In this document: one piece after another, positions 36,480 through 64,000 of the stretch
Layout of the letters: each line of letters starts with the position of its first letter
How positions within the stretch are numbered: the stretch's first letter is position 1
NCBI GenBank assembly: GCA_054601695.1
Contig: BAAHQB010000003.1
Coordinates: 1,922,001-1,986,000 of the forward strand
Source: Amorphochlora amoebiformis
Lineage: Eukaryota; Cercozoa; Chlorarachniophyceae
Length of the DNA: 64,000 nucleotides
Direction: 5' to 3'
Made by a program: the position numbers and the translations under genes
The notes under the pieces: model-generated
Databases searched by the model: none
Told to the model about the DNA's origin: nothing
The model's input: the letters and a program-made list of their open reading frames with translations, nothing else

Positions 36480-36606
36480 TAAATTAGATGTATGTATATT
36501 TTGTATTACCTGCAAGCCAGCAGGTAATTGGTCCATATTGATTGATTTATCGTACATATTAGTAGCCGGTACGCCTCTAATATATTCAGATAAAAATGTA
36601 TATATG

Positions 36607-36651
<45 letters not shown>

Positions 36652-36698
36652 GTTTATATGCATGTATATATGTATACTCCTCCAATGGATTTATTTAG

Positions 36699-36744
<46 letters not shown>

Positions 36745-36760
36745 ATATATGTATATATAT

Positions 36761-36791
<31 letters not shown>

Positions 36792-36819
36792 ATATATGTA
36801 TGTGTATATATGTATTTAT

Positions 36820-36878
<59 letters not shown>

Positions 36879-36967
36879 TTGTGTATAGATATATGTATAT
36901 CTTGCTTGAGTTTGATGAGATTTTTCGTATGTATGAGTAGATTATATATACATACACACACACACAC

Positions 36968-37014
<47 letters not shown>

Positions 37015-37093
37015 GAACATACTTCCATATATTCGTCTATATACGACAAATATCATCAAAACGCAAGTACGATATACATATAGATATATATAA

Positions 37094-37131
<38 letters not shown>

Positions 37132-37233
37132 TATATATATATATATTATATGTATGTATATATGTATGTAATCTATCCATACATACAAAAAAACCCATCA
37201 AACTCGAGAAATATGTAAACATATATTAATATT

Positions 37234-37284
<51 letters not shown>

Positions 37285-37326
37285 ATATATATATATATAT
37301 ATATATAATTTCTATTTATACGTCCG

Positions 37327-37365
<39 letters not shown>

Positions 37366-37441
37366 TATATCTTACTTGAGTTTGATGAGATTTTTCGTAT
37401 GAATGAAAGAGTCTCCCCAAGCATAGATAAAGTGATACATC

Positions 37442-37493
<52 letters not shown>

Positions 37494-37591
37494 TATGCAC
37501 ATAGGGCTAACCCGAACCAAACCCTAACCAAAGCCGAAACCTAACCTTAACCCTAACGTAACCCTAACCTAACACGCATAAAAGTGAATGT

Positions 37592-37623
<32 letters not shown>

Positions 37624-37674
37624 GTATATATGCACTCCCACACACACATAAAAATGAATATATATATATATATG

Positions 37675-37719
<45 letters not shown>

Positions 37720-37811
37720 CATATATATACCCTAACCCTAACCCATAAAGTATTATGTAAGGTTTAGGTTAGGGTTAGGTTAGGCTTGGGGGTATTCAAC
37801 ATCAACCCATT

Positions 37812-37857
<46 letters not shown>

Positions 37858-38046
37858 ATATATCAATATAAATGTATGTAAATATATATATATATATATA
37901 TAATATATATATGTATGTATGTATGTATATATGCATGTATATATATATATATATATATATATATGCATATCTAAAGTATTATGTAAGATTTAGGTTAGGG
38001 TTCGGTAGGGCTTAGTTAGCTAAATGGTAGGTGACCTAAACCTATG

Positions 38047-38110
<64 letters not shown>

Positions 38111-38156
38111 CTATATGTGCAAATGGGGTGATGTTGAATACCCTGTTAGACTAATG

Positions 38157-38187
<31 letters not shown>

Positions 38188-38304
38188 GTATATATATAAT
38201 ATGTGTATATATATATATATATATATGTATACATATCATACCGTAAACATGAGGTAGATAGCCGAAATAATCTTACTTTCAGGCAGGATATACAACATCA
38301 ATCC

Positions 38305-38392
<88 letters not shown>

Positions 38393-39555
38393 GTATATAT
38401 ATATATACATACATATACACATATATATTTCTAAATATATATATATATATATCTCATACCGTGAACATGAGGTAGATAGCCGAAATAATCTTATTTTCAG
38501 GCAGGGTATACAACATCAACCCATGCCCAGCCGCAGCTACAGCCCCCTGATACCCAGTCGCAAATTGTCTTAAAAGCGCCTAAAAAACACCAAAATTGGG
38601 TGACCGAGGGGCTTGTCACGGTGATACATCTCTGAATTGTCACGGCGGGTACCTATGGTGCGCGTGACAGCGGGAAGAGAGAAAGCGAGAGAGAGAGAGG
38701 GTGAGGGAGAAGAATTTGAAAAGGGGGGGAGAGAAGGAAAGAGAGAGAGGAAAAAGAGAGGAAAAAGAGAGGAAAAAGAGAGAAAAAAGAGAGGAAAATG
38801 AGAGGAAATAGAGAGGAAATAGAGAGGAAAATGAGAGGAAAAAAAGAGAGGAAAAAGAGAGGAAAAAAAGAGAGGAAAAAGAGAGGAAAAAGAGAGGAAA
38901 AAAGAGAGAGGAAAAAGAGAGGAAAAAGAGAGGAAAAAAGAGAGGAAAAAAGAGAGGAAAAAAGAGAGGAAAAAAGAGAGGAAAAAAGAGAGGAAAAAGA
39001 GAGAGGAAAAAGAGAGAGGAAAAAGAGAGAGGAAAAAGAGAGGAAAAAGAGAGGAAAAAGAGAGGAAAAAGAGAGGAAAAAGAGAGGAAAAAGAGAGGAA
39101 AAAGAGAGGAAAAAGAGAGGGAAAAGAGAGGAAAAGGAGAGGAAAATGAGAGGAAAAAAGAGAGGAAAAAAAGAGAGGAAAAAAAGAGAGGATAAAGAGA
39201 GGAAAAAAAGAGGAAAAAGAGAGGAGAATAAACAAGTGAAAGAAGAGAGAGAGAGAAAAGAGAGAAAAGAGAGAGAGAGAAAAGAGAGAAAAAAGAGGAG
39301 AGAAAGGGAAAAGAGAGAGAAGGGAGAGAAAAGGGAGACAAAGAGGAAGTCACGAAGGGTAACAGGGGGGTGTACCATGTCGGCTTGGGCGAGATTTTTA
39401 TTGACGAGAACAACACCCTATTTAAATAGTTTTATTAATGACATGTACATGTATACATATATACATATGTATACATATTATATGTACATATGTATATATA
39501 ATATATATATATAGGAAAGTACACATACATATAAACACACACATAATATACATAC

Positions 39556-39604
<49 letters not shown>

Positions 39605-39656
39605 CATACATATTTGATATATATTTAAGTACACACACATATATACACACACAAAC

Positions 39657-39704
<48 letters not shown>

Positions 39705-40349
39705 TTTTATATATATATATATATATATGATATACACATGCTAAATTTCATTAAATACCAACCGTGAGTGGATTAGCGAGGGCAGCGAGGAGGAGGGGAT
39801 AAACAAGCACACCATTCAAACTGCCGACAAATTAAAACAAACAAATCCGAAAGATTAAATCGCATTTTCGCATTTTGCCTAAGAAAAACCGGTAAGCAGA
39901 TTGGCGAGGGCAGCGAGAAGGAGGGGATAAATAAGCACACCATTCAAACTGCCGACAATTAAAACAAACAAATCCGAAAGATTAAATCGCATTTTCGCAT
40001 TTTGCCTAAGAAAAACCGGTAAGCAGATTGGCGAGGGCAGCGAGGAGGAGGGGATAAACAAGCTCACCATTCAAACTGCCGACAAATAAAAATAAAACAC
40101 AGCCGAAATATTGAATGTGTAATTTTTTCGTAGTAAGACTGAAAAAACACGCCCCGGAAAAGTCAAGAAATATAAAAAAAAAAAAATTATTTCGCATAAA
40201 CTTTTGTCCCAACCGAATTTTGTGAAATATGTCGCAAGTCGTAAGGGTCGAGAACACACACAAACACAACTTCAAAAATATTATTCGCATTACTTCGCCT
40301 CTCCAGAAACCGTGAAATACGTCGCGAGCAGGGGTCCGAGAACGAGCAT
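30344..40349 (-). CDS. Multi-pass membrane protein of unknown function, 14 exons
   Basis: Exons, 5' to 3': 40294-40349, 39763-39820, 39376-39417, 38460-38579, 37376-37440, 36510-36576, 35828-35868, 35389-35436, 35107-35153, 34370-34430, 33109-33167, 31683-31733, 31306-31388, 30344-30481. All phases agree; stop TAA 30346-30344; 311 aa. Several hydrophobic spans are visible: [73 protein letters not shown] and [21 protein letters not shown] polar middle loop ([19 protein letters not shown]) separates N- and C-terminal membrane halves, a transporter-like layout; no family recognised. ATG 40349 is a candidate start; the frame is open further upstream to an AG at about 40400, so an earlier exon is possible. 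Donor at 33109 (G|GTTCCC) is weak. Confidence 0.65.
30885..31110 (-). repeat. Triplicated intron segment
   Basis: TATAACTACATGTATATTAATCTAATACACCTTCAAATGTGCAAT occurs three times (about 30890, 30970 and 31063) with TA tracts between. On the minus strand the unit contains CATTTGAAGGTGTATTAG, which resembles a donor-side echo. An open reading stretch next to the last copy (31094-31154) was considered as an exon, but skipping it gives a better phase fit. Confidence 0.85.
31738..32115 (+). repeat. TTAGGG array inside an intron
   Basis: About 380 bp of TTAGGG repeats, nearly perfect at 31743-31800 and more varied after. It lies in the intron between exons 33109-33167 and 31683-31733 of the minus-strand membrane-protein gene and ends at the 3' splice site (CCCTATCCTCCTAG|G). 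On the transcript it is (CCCUAA)n. Confidence 0.95.
32340..32865 (+). repeat. GA-rich purine tract in intron
   Basis: GAAAGAGAGA units over about 520 bp. Transcribed from the minus strand it becomes a long CU-rich pyrimidine tract in the same intron as the TTAGGG array. Confidence 0.95.
32905..33092 (+). repeat. Short TTAGGG runs and GA run
   Basis: TTAGGGTTAGGG-type units at 32910-32930 and 32978-32996, then a GATAGATAGA/GAGAGA run at 33025-33090, directly 3' (minus sense) of exon 33109-33167. Confidence 0.85.
33430..33600. repeat. (TA)n microsatellite block
   Basis: Long AT runs with ATTATA interruptions. The following 33650-33900 contains two CACACACA plus AAAGACATGCTTA repeats (33670 and 33800). 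Confidence 0.9.
36228..36440 (-). pseudogene. Two donor-side echoes of exon 36510-36576
   Basis: On the minus strand, the exon's 3' part ([12 protein letters not shown]) and flanking intron recur at about 36360-36440 and 36232-36305. The nearer copy keeps CAG|GTAGTA; the farther copy has CAG|CTAGTA, so its donor is dead. TA tracts separate the three. Confidence 0.9.
36888..36945 (-). pseudogene. Donor-side echo of exon 37376-37440
   Basis: Minus strand reads ACGAAAAATCTCATCAAACTCAA as in the true exon's 3' end, but the donor GT is changed to GC (CAAG|CAAG for CAA|GTAAG). It lies about 480 bp downstream of the exon. Confidence 0.85.
37500..37790. repeat. Telomere-type repeats in both orientations
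   Basis: 37500-37575 and 37728-37745 carry CCCTAA-orientation units; 37758-37785 carries TTAGGG-orientation units. The 37728-37785 part can fold back on itself. Between them, ATATATGTATGTATATATAT and CACACACATAAAAATGAAT segments are duplicated (37585 and 37640). Confidence 0.8.
37787..38305. repeat. Echoes, one inverted, of exon 38460-38579 donor region
   Basis: TATTCAACATCAACCCATTTGCA (37792) recurs inverted at about 38118-38145 (GCAAATGGGGTGATGTTGAATA). A direct copy of the exon's 3' end plus donor (ACCGTAAACATGAGGTAGAT, then AACATCAATCCAT) lies at 38238-38305. The true exon end is at 38460. Confidence 0.75.
38685..39350 (+). repeat. GA-rich purine tract with GAGGAAAAA unit
   Basis: About 660 bp dominated by AGAGAGGAAAAAG units (11-13 bp) on the plus strand, in the intron between exons 39376-39417 and 38460-38579 of the minus-strand gene. 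As RNA it is CU-rich. Frames through it give only Arg/Lys/Glu or Ser/Phe/Leu repeats. Confidence 0.95.
39885..40085 (-). pseudogene. Two near-complete copies of exon 39763-39820
   Basis: 39894-39948 and 40021-40075 copy exon 39763-39820 with its GTCGGCAG acceptor; both read [17 protein letters not shown] or [18 protein letters not shown] shared 70-bp spacer (AAATCCGAAAGATTAAATCG) sits between. Their 3' edge (CTTACCGGTTTTT) has one extra base compared with the true exon (CTCACGGTTGG), so splicing there would shift the frame. Unlike other echoes, these keep a possible GT and an AG. Confidence 0.8.
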
Positions 40350-40407
40350 AAAAACGCCCGAAAAACGGTGAAACAGTGATGCGAGTGCTACCCAACTCCT
40401 GTGGAAC

Positions 40408-40490
40408 CGGTTAGGGTTAGGGTTAGGGTTAGGGTTAGGGTTAAGGTTAGGGTTACGGTTAGGGTTGTGGTTAGGGTTATGGTTAAGGTT
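40408..40490 (+). repeat. TTAGGG array next to the membrane-protein gene start
   Basis: About 80 bp of TTAGGG with variants TTACGG, TTGTGG and TTATGG, just upstream (minus sense) of the candidate start at 40349. Confidence 0.95.
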
Positions 40491-40599
40491 ACCCGATATC
40501 TACACGATCCAGAACCTTTGAAAAGATATTTTAGTTTTTAATTTAATGTAATATACAGAATATATGGATTTATTATGAGTACATTTGGGAGTGTTTATG

Positions 40600-40667
<68 letters not shown>

Positions 40668-40703
40668 AGGTATATTCATGTAACAAAACGTATCTATGCA
40701 TGT

Positions 40704-40752
<49 letters not shown>

Positions 40753-40777
40753 ATATATATATAATTTATAAATATAT

Positions 40778-40859
<82 letters not shown>

Positions 40860-40860
40860 A
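40600..40860. repeat. (TA)n microsatellite block
   Basis: AT runs of 40-60 bp with two TGCATGTAACA/TGCAACATATGCA spacers. Together with the flanking TTAGGG arrays this fills the gap between the two minus-strand genes. Confidence 0.9.
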
Positions 40861-41049
40861 CATATGCATATATATTTATATAAATTATATATATAATATA
40901 TACATGTAACGTATGCATATAAAATTATATATATATTATATATATAATATAGATAATATATCTATATATATATATATATACATATACATATGTACGTATA
41001 CATATATCCGTACAATTTTTTCATCTTCCCGAAGAAAAAGGGGCAAAAG

Positions 41050-41109
41050 TTAGCATTAGGGTTAGGGTTAGGGTTAGGGTTAGGGTTAGGGTTAGGGTTA
41101 GGGTTAGGG

Positions 41110-41115
<6 letters not shown>
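41050..41115 (+). repeat. TTAGGG array forming a stop codon and 3' UTR
   Basis: Ten near-perfect TTAGGG units. On the minus strand the first CCTAA supplies the TAA stop (41112-41110) of the 43006 gene, so its 3' untranslated RNA would begin with (CCCUAA)n. Confidence 0.9.
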
Positions 41116-43006
<1,891 letters not shown>

Positions 43007-43777
43007 CTTACAGACAGACAGACATCACGCATTGGATTAAGGCCATCAGGAAGACTTTTAAGTGTCATAAACCATCTATAATTGCTCACAAGACTGTCCA
43101 AACGAACTCATAGCGGAAGAATCCTTTGTATGAATCGCTTTCACTCTCGTGGAAAGGGGGGCCGGATACGTGGGGAAACAAGAGAAGCAAAAACTAAGGC
43201 CCGTTCTAGCTGGAAAAATGCAATTATCTGGTACCTGAGGTTGAAGGCTCAACGATCTAGATAAGGTTGCAGATGATACTGCATTTGAACACAGAAAAAG
43301 CACTACTATTCCAGCTTTAAGGCTCATTCCAAGCGGCCCCGGGGAGGGTGTATCACCCATAAGCGCCGACAAGTTAAGGAAATAATAATTAGGGACTCAA
43401 TTGGATATGCGTATATTAAATAAATTAATATAAATTTAGATAAGGCCAAAAAAAAAATGATGGCAATCGCCATTGACAAACTTTAGACGAAATCCTCTAA
43501 ACTGCAATTTATACTATTAGAGGGTAAAGGAGGCACAGTGTTGCCACGTTCCCTGAGAACTGCCTGTCAAACCTGGGACATCCCCAGGACATTCGACACC
43601 ACAAAGCTCAAATCACCTGCTAGCTAAGAGCACTGAGGTACTCTGCAGGATCGGCTTGTGCCTGACTGGAAGCCTAGGTCAGAGGCCCAGCCCAAACCCC
43701 CCCTTTTCACCGAATTTACTATCTCTCTTGCGTTTGTTACTTGGACTATTCTCGCGAGCAATCTCATTCCTGTCGAA
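43007..43777. promoter_or_regulatory. Divergent promoter region
   Basis: About 770 bp of unique, TA-poor DNA between the start of the minus gene (43006) and ATG 43778 of the CRTISO-like gene. By position it should hold both promoters and 5' untranslated regions. Several short open frames occur, none convincing. No TATA box can be singled out with confidence. Confidence 0.5.
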
Positions 43778-60531
<16,754 letters not shown>

Positions 60532-61106
60532 GCGTCGTCGTATGTATATCTTGGCCACATAGATCGTCCTAGTACTGGCAGCTGGATCTGGATCCGCGTC
60601 CGGACAGTTATTATCCCATCTTATTTGACACTTTGATTATTTAGTTAACTTTTTTAGCGCACGTGTCCGCAATGCGTGCATTATTCCTGAGCACATTGAG
60701 AAATTTTTTTCTTTTTTGTGGCAATGTACAGACATCGATGATCATTCATTCCGGCGATGCAAGCAAGTCTATTCTGAGAACGTAAAACTTCCCTTGACTT
60801 GAATTCAAGAAACACAAAAATAATAGAGCTGTATATCATGATATTTCAATGAATCTGGATAATACGATACTAGTAATACTATTCCTAGTGTACGGTATAT
60901 AATACATGTAATTTTTTCGTGACTACCCAGCTTACTCCAGTATACTAGTATATACGATTATATATATATATATATATATATCTAGATATATCTACTAAAT
61001 CCTAGAAATCTAGTAATTATATATATATATATATAATGTAGTGTGTGTGTGTGTGTGTGTAAAAATAATGTGTGTATGTGTATGCGTGCATATGTGTGTG
61101 TCTAGT

Positions 61107-61142
<36 letters not shown>

Positions 61143-61301
61143 AGTATATATATATATATATACTGATATATATCTAGATATATATCTAGATACTAGATAT
61201 ATATACACATGTATCTGGATATATATCTATATACTGATATATAGTCTAGATAGTACGTGTAATATATATATATCTAGATATATATATATATATATATATA
61301 T

Positions 61302-61345
<44 letters not shown>

Positions 61346-61403
61346 ATATATATATATTCTAGATATTATTTATATATATACCATATATACGTATATATAC
61401 TAG

Positions 61404-61434
<31 letters not shown>

Positions 61435-62198
61435 ATATAAACTGTCTAAATTTGCACACGGTCTAATAATTCGAAACGACTCGTGAAACAATGAAAGACA
61501 CACGCCTTCGGCCAAGATGGTCAAACTAAACTAGTGCTACGGGCCTTGGCACTCGGGACTACGGCTAACTATGACGAATTTACAGAGTAGGTTTCCTCCT
61601 TTTGCGACGGACGGTGACTGAGCCCGGTGTATACGAATTCAATCGCCTCCGATGTGTTTTTTCAACCGTGGACTTCCGCTTGTGCTCGGCAAGCCCATCT
61701 ACGTACCTGAGAATGGATAGAAATTCGCCAAACATGAGGACTAATATTCACTCGCAAAAAGTATTCGATCGTGTACCTATTCCGGCGAATCCAAAACTTT
61801 GTTGCTCTTTTGGGATGGTTCGACCACCTCACCTTCACCGTGTTATTCCTGAATGCACACAAAAGAAACGTACCATCAACAAAACTCGATCGCACAGCCC
61901 GAGGACAGAGAACCTGACTTTGCCACGGCAGTCGTATCTAATCTCGGCGGCCTTGGATCTGAATCGAACCTTCCGAGGCTCTTCTCGCTCGCATCTGGAT
62001 ACCCGCATGTCTTTTGGCATGGATTCGCCACGTGTAGCTCGACGAAATGCAGCCTGATATACGCAAGGTGTCATAATCACCTCGCATGTAGACGGGATTC
62101 GTTATGAACACACCAGGAAAAGCCCAATGCACATTACGATGATGGACGCTGCTTGGAATTTCTCGTATTGGCTGAGCGATAACGTGTGAGGGTCTGGA
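60532..62198. other. Interval without a confident gene
   Basis: 60532-60955 is unique; 60956-61440 holds TA runs with TCTAGATATA palindromes; 61441-62198 is balanced-composition unique DNA with several overlapping open frames on both strands (the longest about 150 codons starting with TTG). None shows a recognisable domain or a consistent splice pattern, so none is annotated, though a gene here is possible. Confidence 0.5.
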
Positions 62199-63122
62199 AT
62201 GGCGTCGAGCATCTCGAGGATAGGCGTGAGTCAGCGGATGCCGATAACGCTGGTTGCCTCTCTGGAGATCATCAAGAGATCCTGCACATTTGTCCGAATC
62301 CTGGCGAAATCACCTCAAAGCCTATTACCCTCGTACTTTGTGACACATCGCCAAGTACGTACACGATGAGCGTGACTTATCCCCATGAAGTATATTTTTA
62401 TCGTGACGTCACCCCATGTATACCTATGAAAAATCTCATGCATAAATTTATTTTCGAAAGATTATTTCCGCGGCCTCAGGCGCTCGTCACTAGCGAGGCT
62501 GGTGTGGCGCATTTCATATGGGCAACCGGACGGGAAGGCTCTTCAAGGAGCTCGATCTGGATGAAGACGGGTTGGTTTTCCCCCCGTAAATGAGAAAATA
62601 TGCCGTTTTTGTCTGGAAATTCGCCGCTGACGCAAAAACAATCTCTCGTCTTTCTCGTCTCTCTGTCTCTCGAAAGTCGTTCTTATAAATGGTATTCAGA
62701 TCCCTTACAAAGGACGAATTGAAGACTATCGCGCGCACAACACCTTTCTACAAGGAAGTTGAAGAGCTTCTCATTCACTTTGACACGGTACTACCGCACT
62801 CACTGCTCCCGGAACCCTCCGGTCAACATCCCATTTTCGACCCGATTTGAGAGGAGGGACACTGTAATGAATATTGGTGATGATTCCATATCTCATTTGT
62901 TTATTGATTGATGTAGGATGAGGACCAAAAAGTTTCCCTGAGCGAATTCAGAAAAGGGATTGAGGTAAAAATATCGACCGAAAGACAGTATACGAGTCTG
63001 GAACAATATTTCCATGCGAAATTCTTTTGTTTCTGATGGTTTCTTGTTCCAAATAGGTGCTTAAAATCACTGATAAACAACTTAAAGACTGCCTAGAAAG
63101 AATCAAGGTCATACATGCGTAA
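62199..63122 (+). CDS. EF-hand calcium-binding protein, 5 exons
   Basis: Exons 62199-62354, 62494-62570, 62700-62787, 62917-62964 and 63057-63122 join in phase; stop TAA 63120-63122; 144 aa. Two adjacent 12-residue EF loops are clear, both split by introns: DLDEDGSLTKDE (D-x-D-x-D-G-x-L-x3-E) and DTDEDQKVSLSE. Helix LFKEL precedes the first and FRKGIE follows the second. The N-terminal about 52 residues (MASSISRIGVSQRMPITLVA, basic, no acidic residue until Glu23) look like a targeting sequence. Exon 1 is less certain: ATG 62518 (MGNRTG, a possible myristoylation context) could be the start instead, giving 84 aa. A GT at 63108 leaves open a further 3' exon. Function: a Ca2+ sensor or buffer by family; the partner is unknown. 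Introns here are short (about 90-140 bp) and free of TA. Confidence 0.75.
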
Positions 63123-63156
63123 AAATAACTCAATATAAATGTGTGTAAATTTTGTG

Positions 63157-63440
<284 letters not shown>

Positions 63441-63589
63441 AATATAATATAATTTGTATGTATAGATACCATACTTATATTTGTTCATGGATATAAAGAC
63501 ATGATCCTGCTAATTTGCAAATGTAAGACCTTTTTACGTGTATATCCAGATCGTAATTATATCTCCAAGCATATTTATACGAATAAGTA

Positions 63590-63785
63590 AATACACACAC
63601 ATATATATATATATATATAATTTTATATGTAATATATATATATATATCTAATATATATATATGATGTGCATTACATATATATATATATATATATAATATA
63701 TATATATGGTGTGCATTATATATATATATATATCTATATATATATTATTTTATATGTAATATATATATATATATATATGATGTGC

Positions 63786-63824
<39 letters not shown>

Positions 63825-63866
63825 TGCATTATATATATATATATATATTACATATATAACATATAT

Positions 63867-63965
<99 letters not shown>

Positions 63966-63990
63966 ATATATGTAAGTAAATAGATATATC
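63590..63990 (+). repeat. TGATGTGCATTA echoes in TA-rich DNA
   Basis: GATGTGCATTATATAT occurs at about 63663, 63707 (as GGTGTGCATT), 63779 and 63821, each between TA tracts, like the echo arrays elsewhere. The source exon, if any, is not visible and may lie beyond the window. Confidence 0.7.
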
Positions 63991-64000
63991 TCTATTAAAG

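Noticed and set aside
40006-40395. 130-codon minus-strand open frame
   Set aside because: It reads through an intron and one exon copy; the exon copies and splice sites explain it better.
43658-43777. Longer N-terminus for the CRTISO-like protein
   Set aside because: The frame is open upstream, but from a GTG; ATG 43778 places the hydrophobic signal anchor close to the start as expected.
61602-62107. Overlapping open frames of 80-150 codons on both strands
   Set aside because: No domain, no ATG at the start of the longest, mutually overlapping frames and no consistent splice sites; kept as unannotated.

Overview
Nuclear DNA of an intron-rich eukaryote, most likely an alga with a complex (secondary) plastid. 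The evidence: GT-AG introns (one per roughly 15-100 codons), many (TA)n microsatellites, arrays of the TTAGGG telomere unit, and two proteins whose start looks like a signal peptide followed by a basic, Ser/Arg-rich transit region. TTAGGG repeats and a carotenoid-isomerase-like flavoprotein fit photosynthetic stramenopiles or haptophytes, but the sequence does not fix the group. No bacterial-type operons, CRISPR, rRNA or tRNA genes were seen. Gene models were made by hand from reading frame, GT/AG sites and codon phase; exon lists are in the evidence fields.

Layout. 1-560: degenerate TTAGGG array. 891-1049 (+): last exon of a C2H2 zinc-finger gene with a damaged 5' edge. 1220-1910: GA-rich repeat. 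2333-5667 (+): 3' part of a basic, helical protein of unknown role. 6136-15016 (-): complete 17-exon cytochrome P450 of the CYP120/CYP26-like (CYP85 clan) type. 14993-15202: short divergent promoter. 15203-21482 (+): 9-exon membrane-anchored protein with a coding NSDDAK hexapeptide repeat. 22016-25046 (+) and 25187-29620 (+): two unknown genes, 5' ends not found. 29621-30343: no gene. 30344-40349 (-): 14-exon multi-pass membrane protein. 41110-43006 (-): 4-exon small protein with a basic presequence, whose stop codon lies in a telomere-type repeat. 43007-43777: divergent promoter region. 43778-60531 (+): 27-exon CRTISO-like flavoprotein (about 735 aa) with an unusual coiled-coil tail. 60532-62198: no gene called. 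62199-63122 (+): EF-hand calcium-binding protein. 63123-64000: TA repeats.

The two recognisable enzymes, the P450 and the CRTISO-like flavoprotein, could both act on carotenoid- or retinoid-like substrates in or near the plastid. They are about 29 kb apart with several genes between, so a working partnership is only an inference.

The most unusual property is structural. At most exons in TA-rich introns, one edge of the exon with its own splice site has been copied one to nine times into the neighbouring intron, with (TA)n between copies.
These copies are here called exon-edge echoes. Copies upstream of an exon keep the acceptor and lose the donor; copies downstream keep the donor and lose the acceptor, so no copy is a complete exon. 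Telomere-type repeats lie inside introns, where they can supply donor, branch-point or acceptor sequence.
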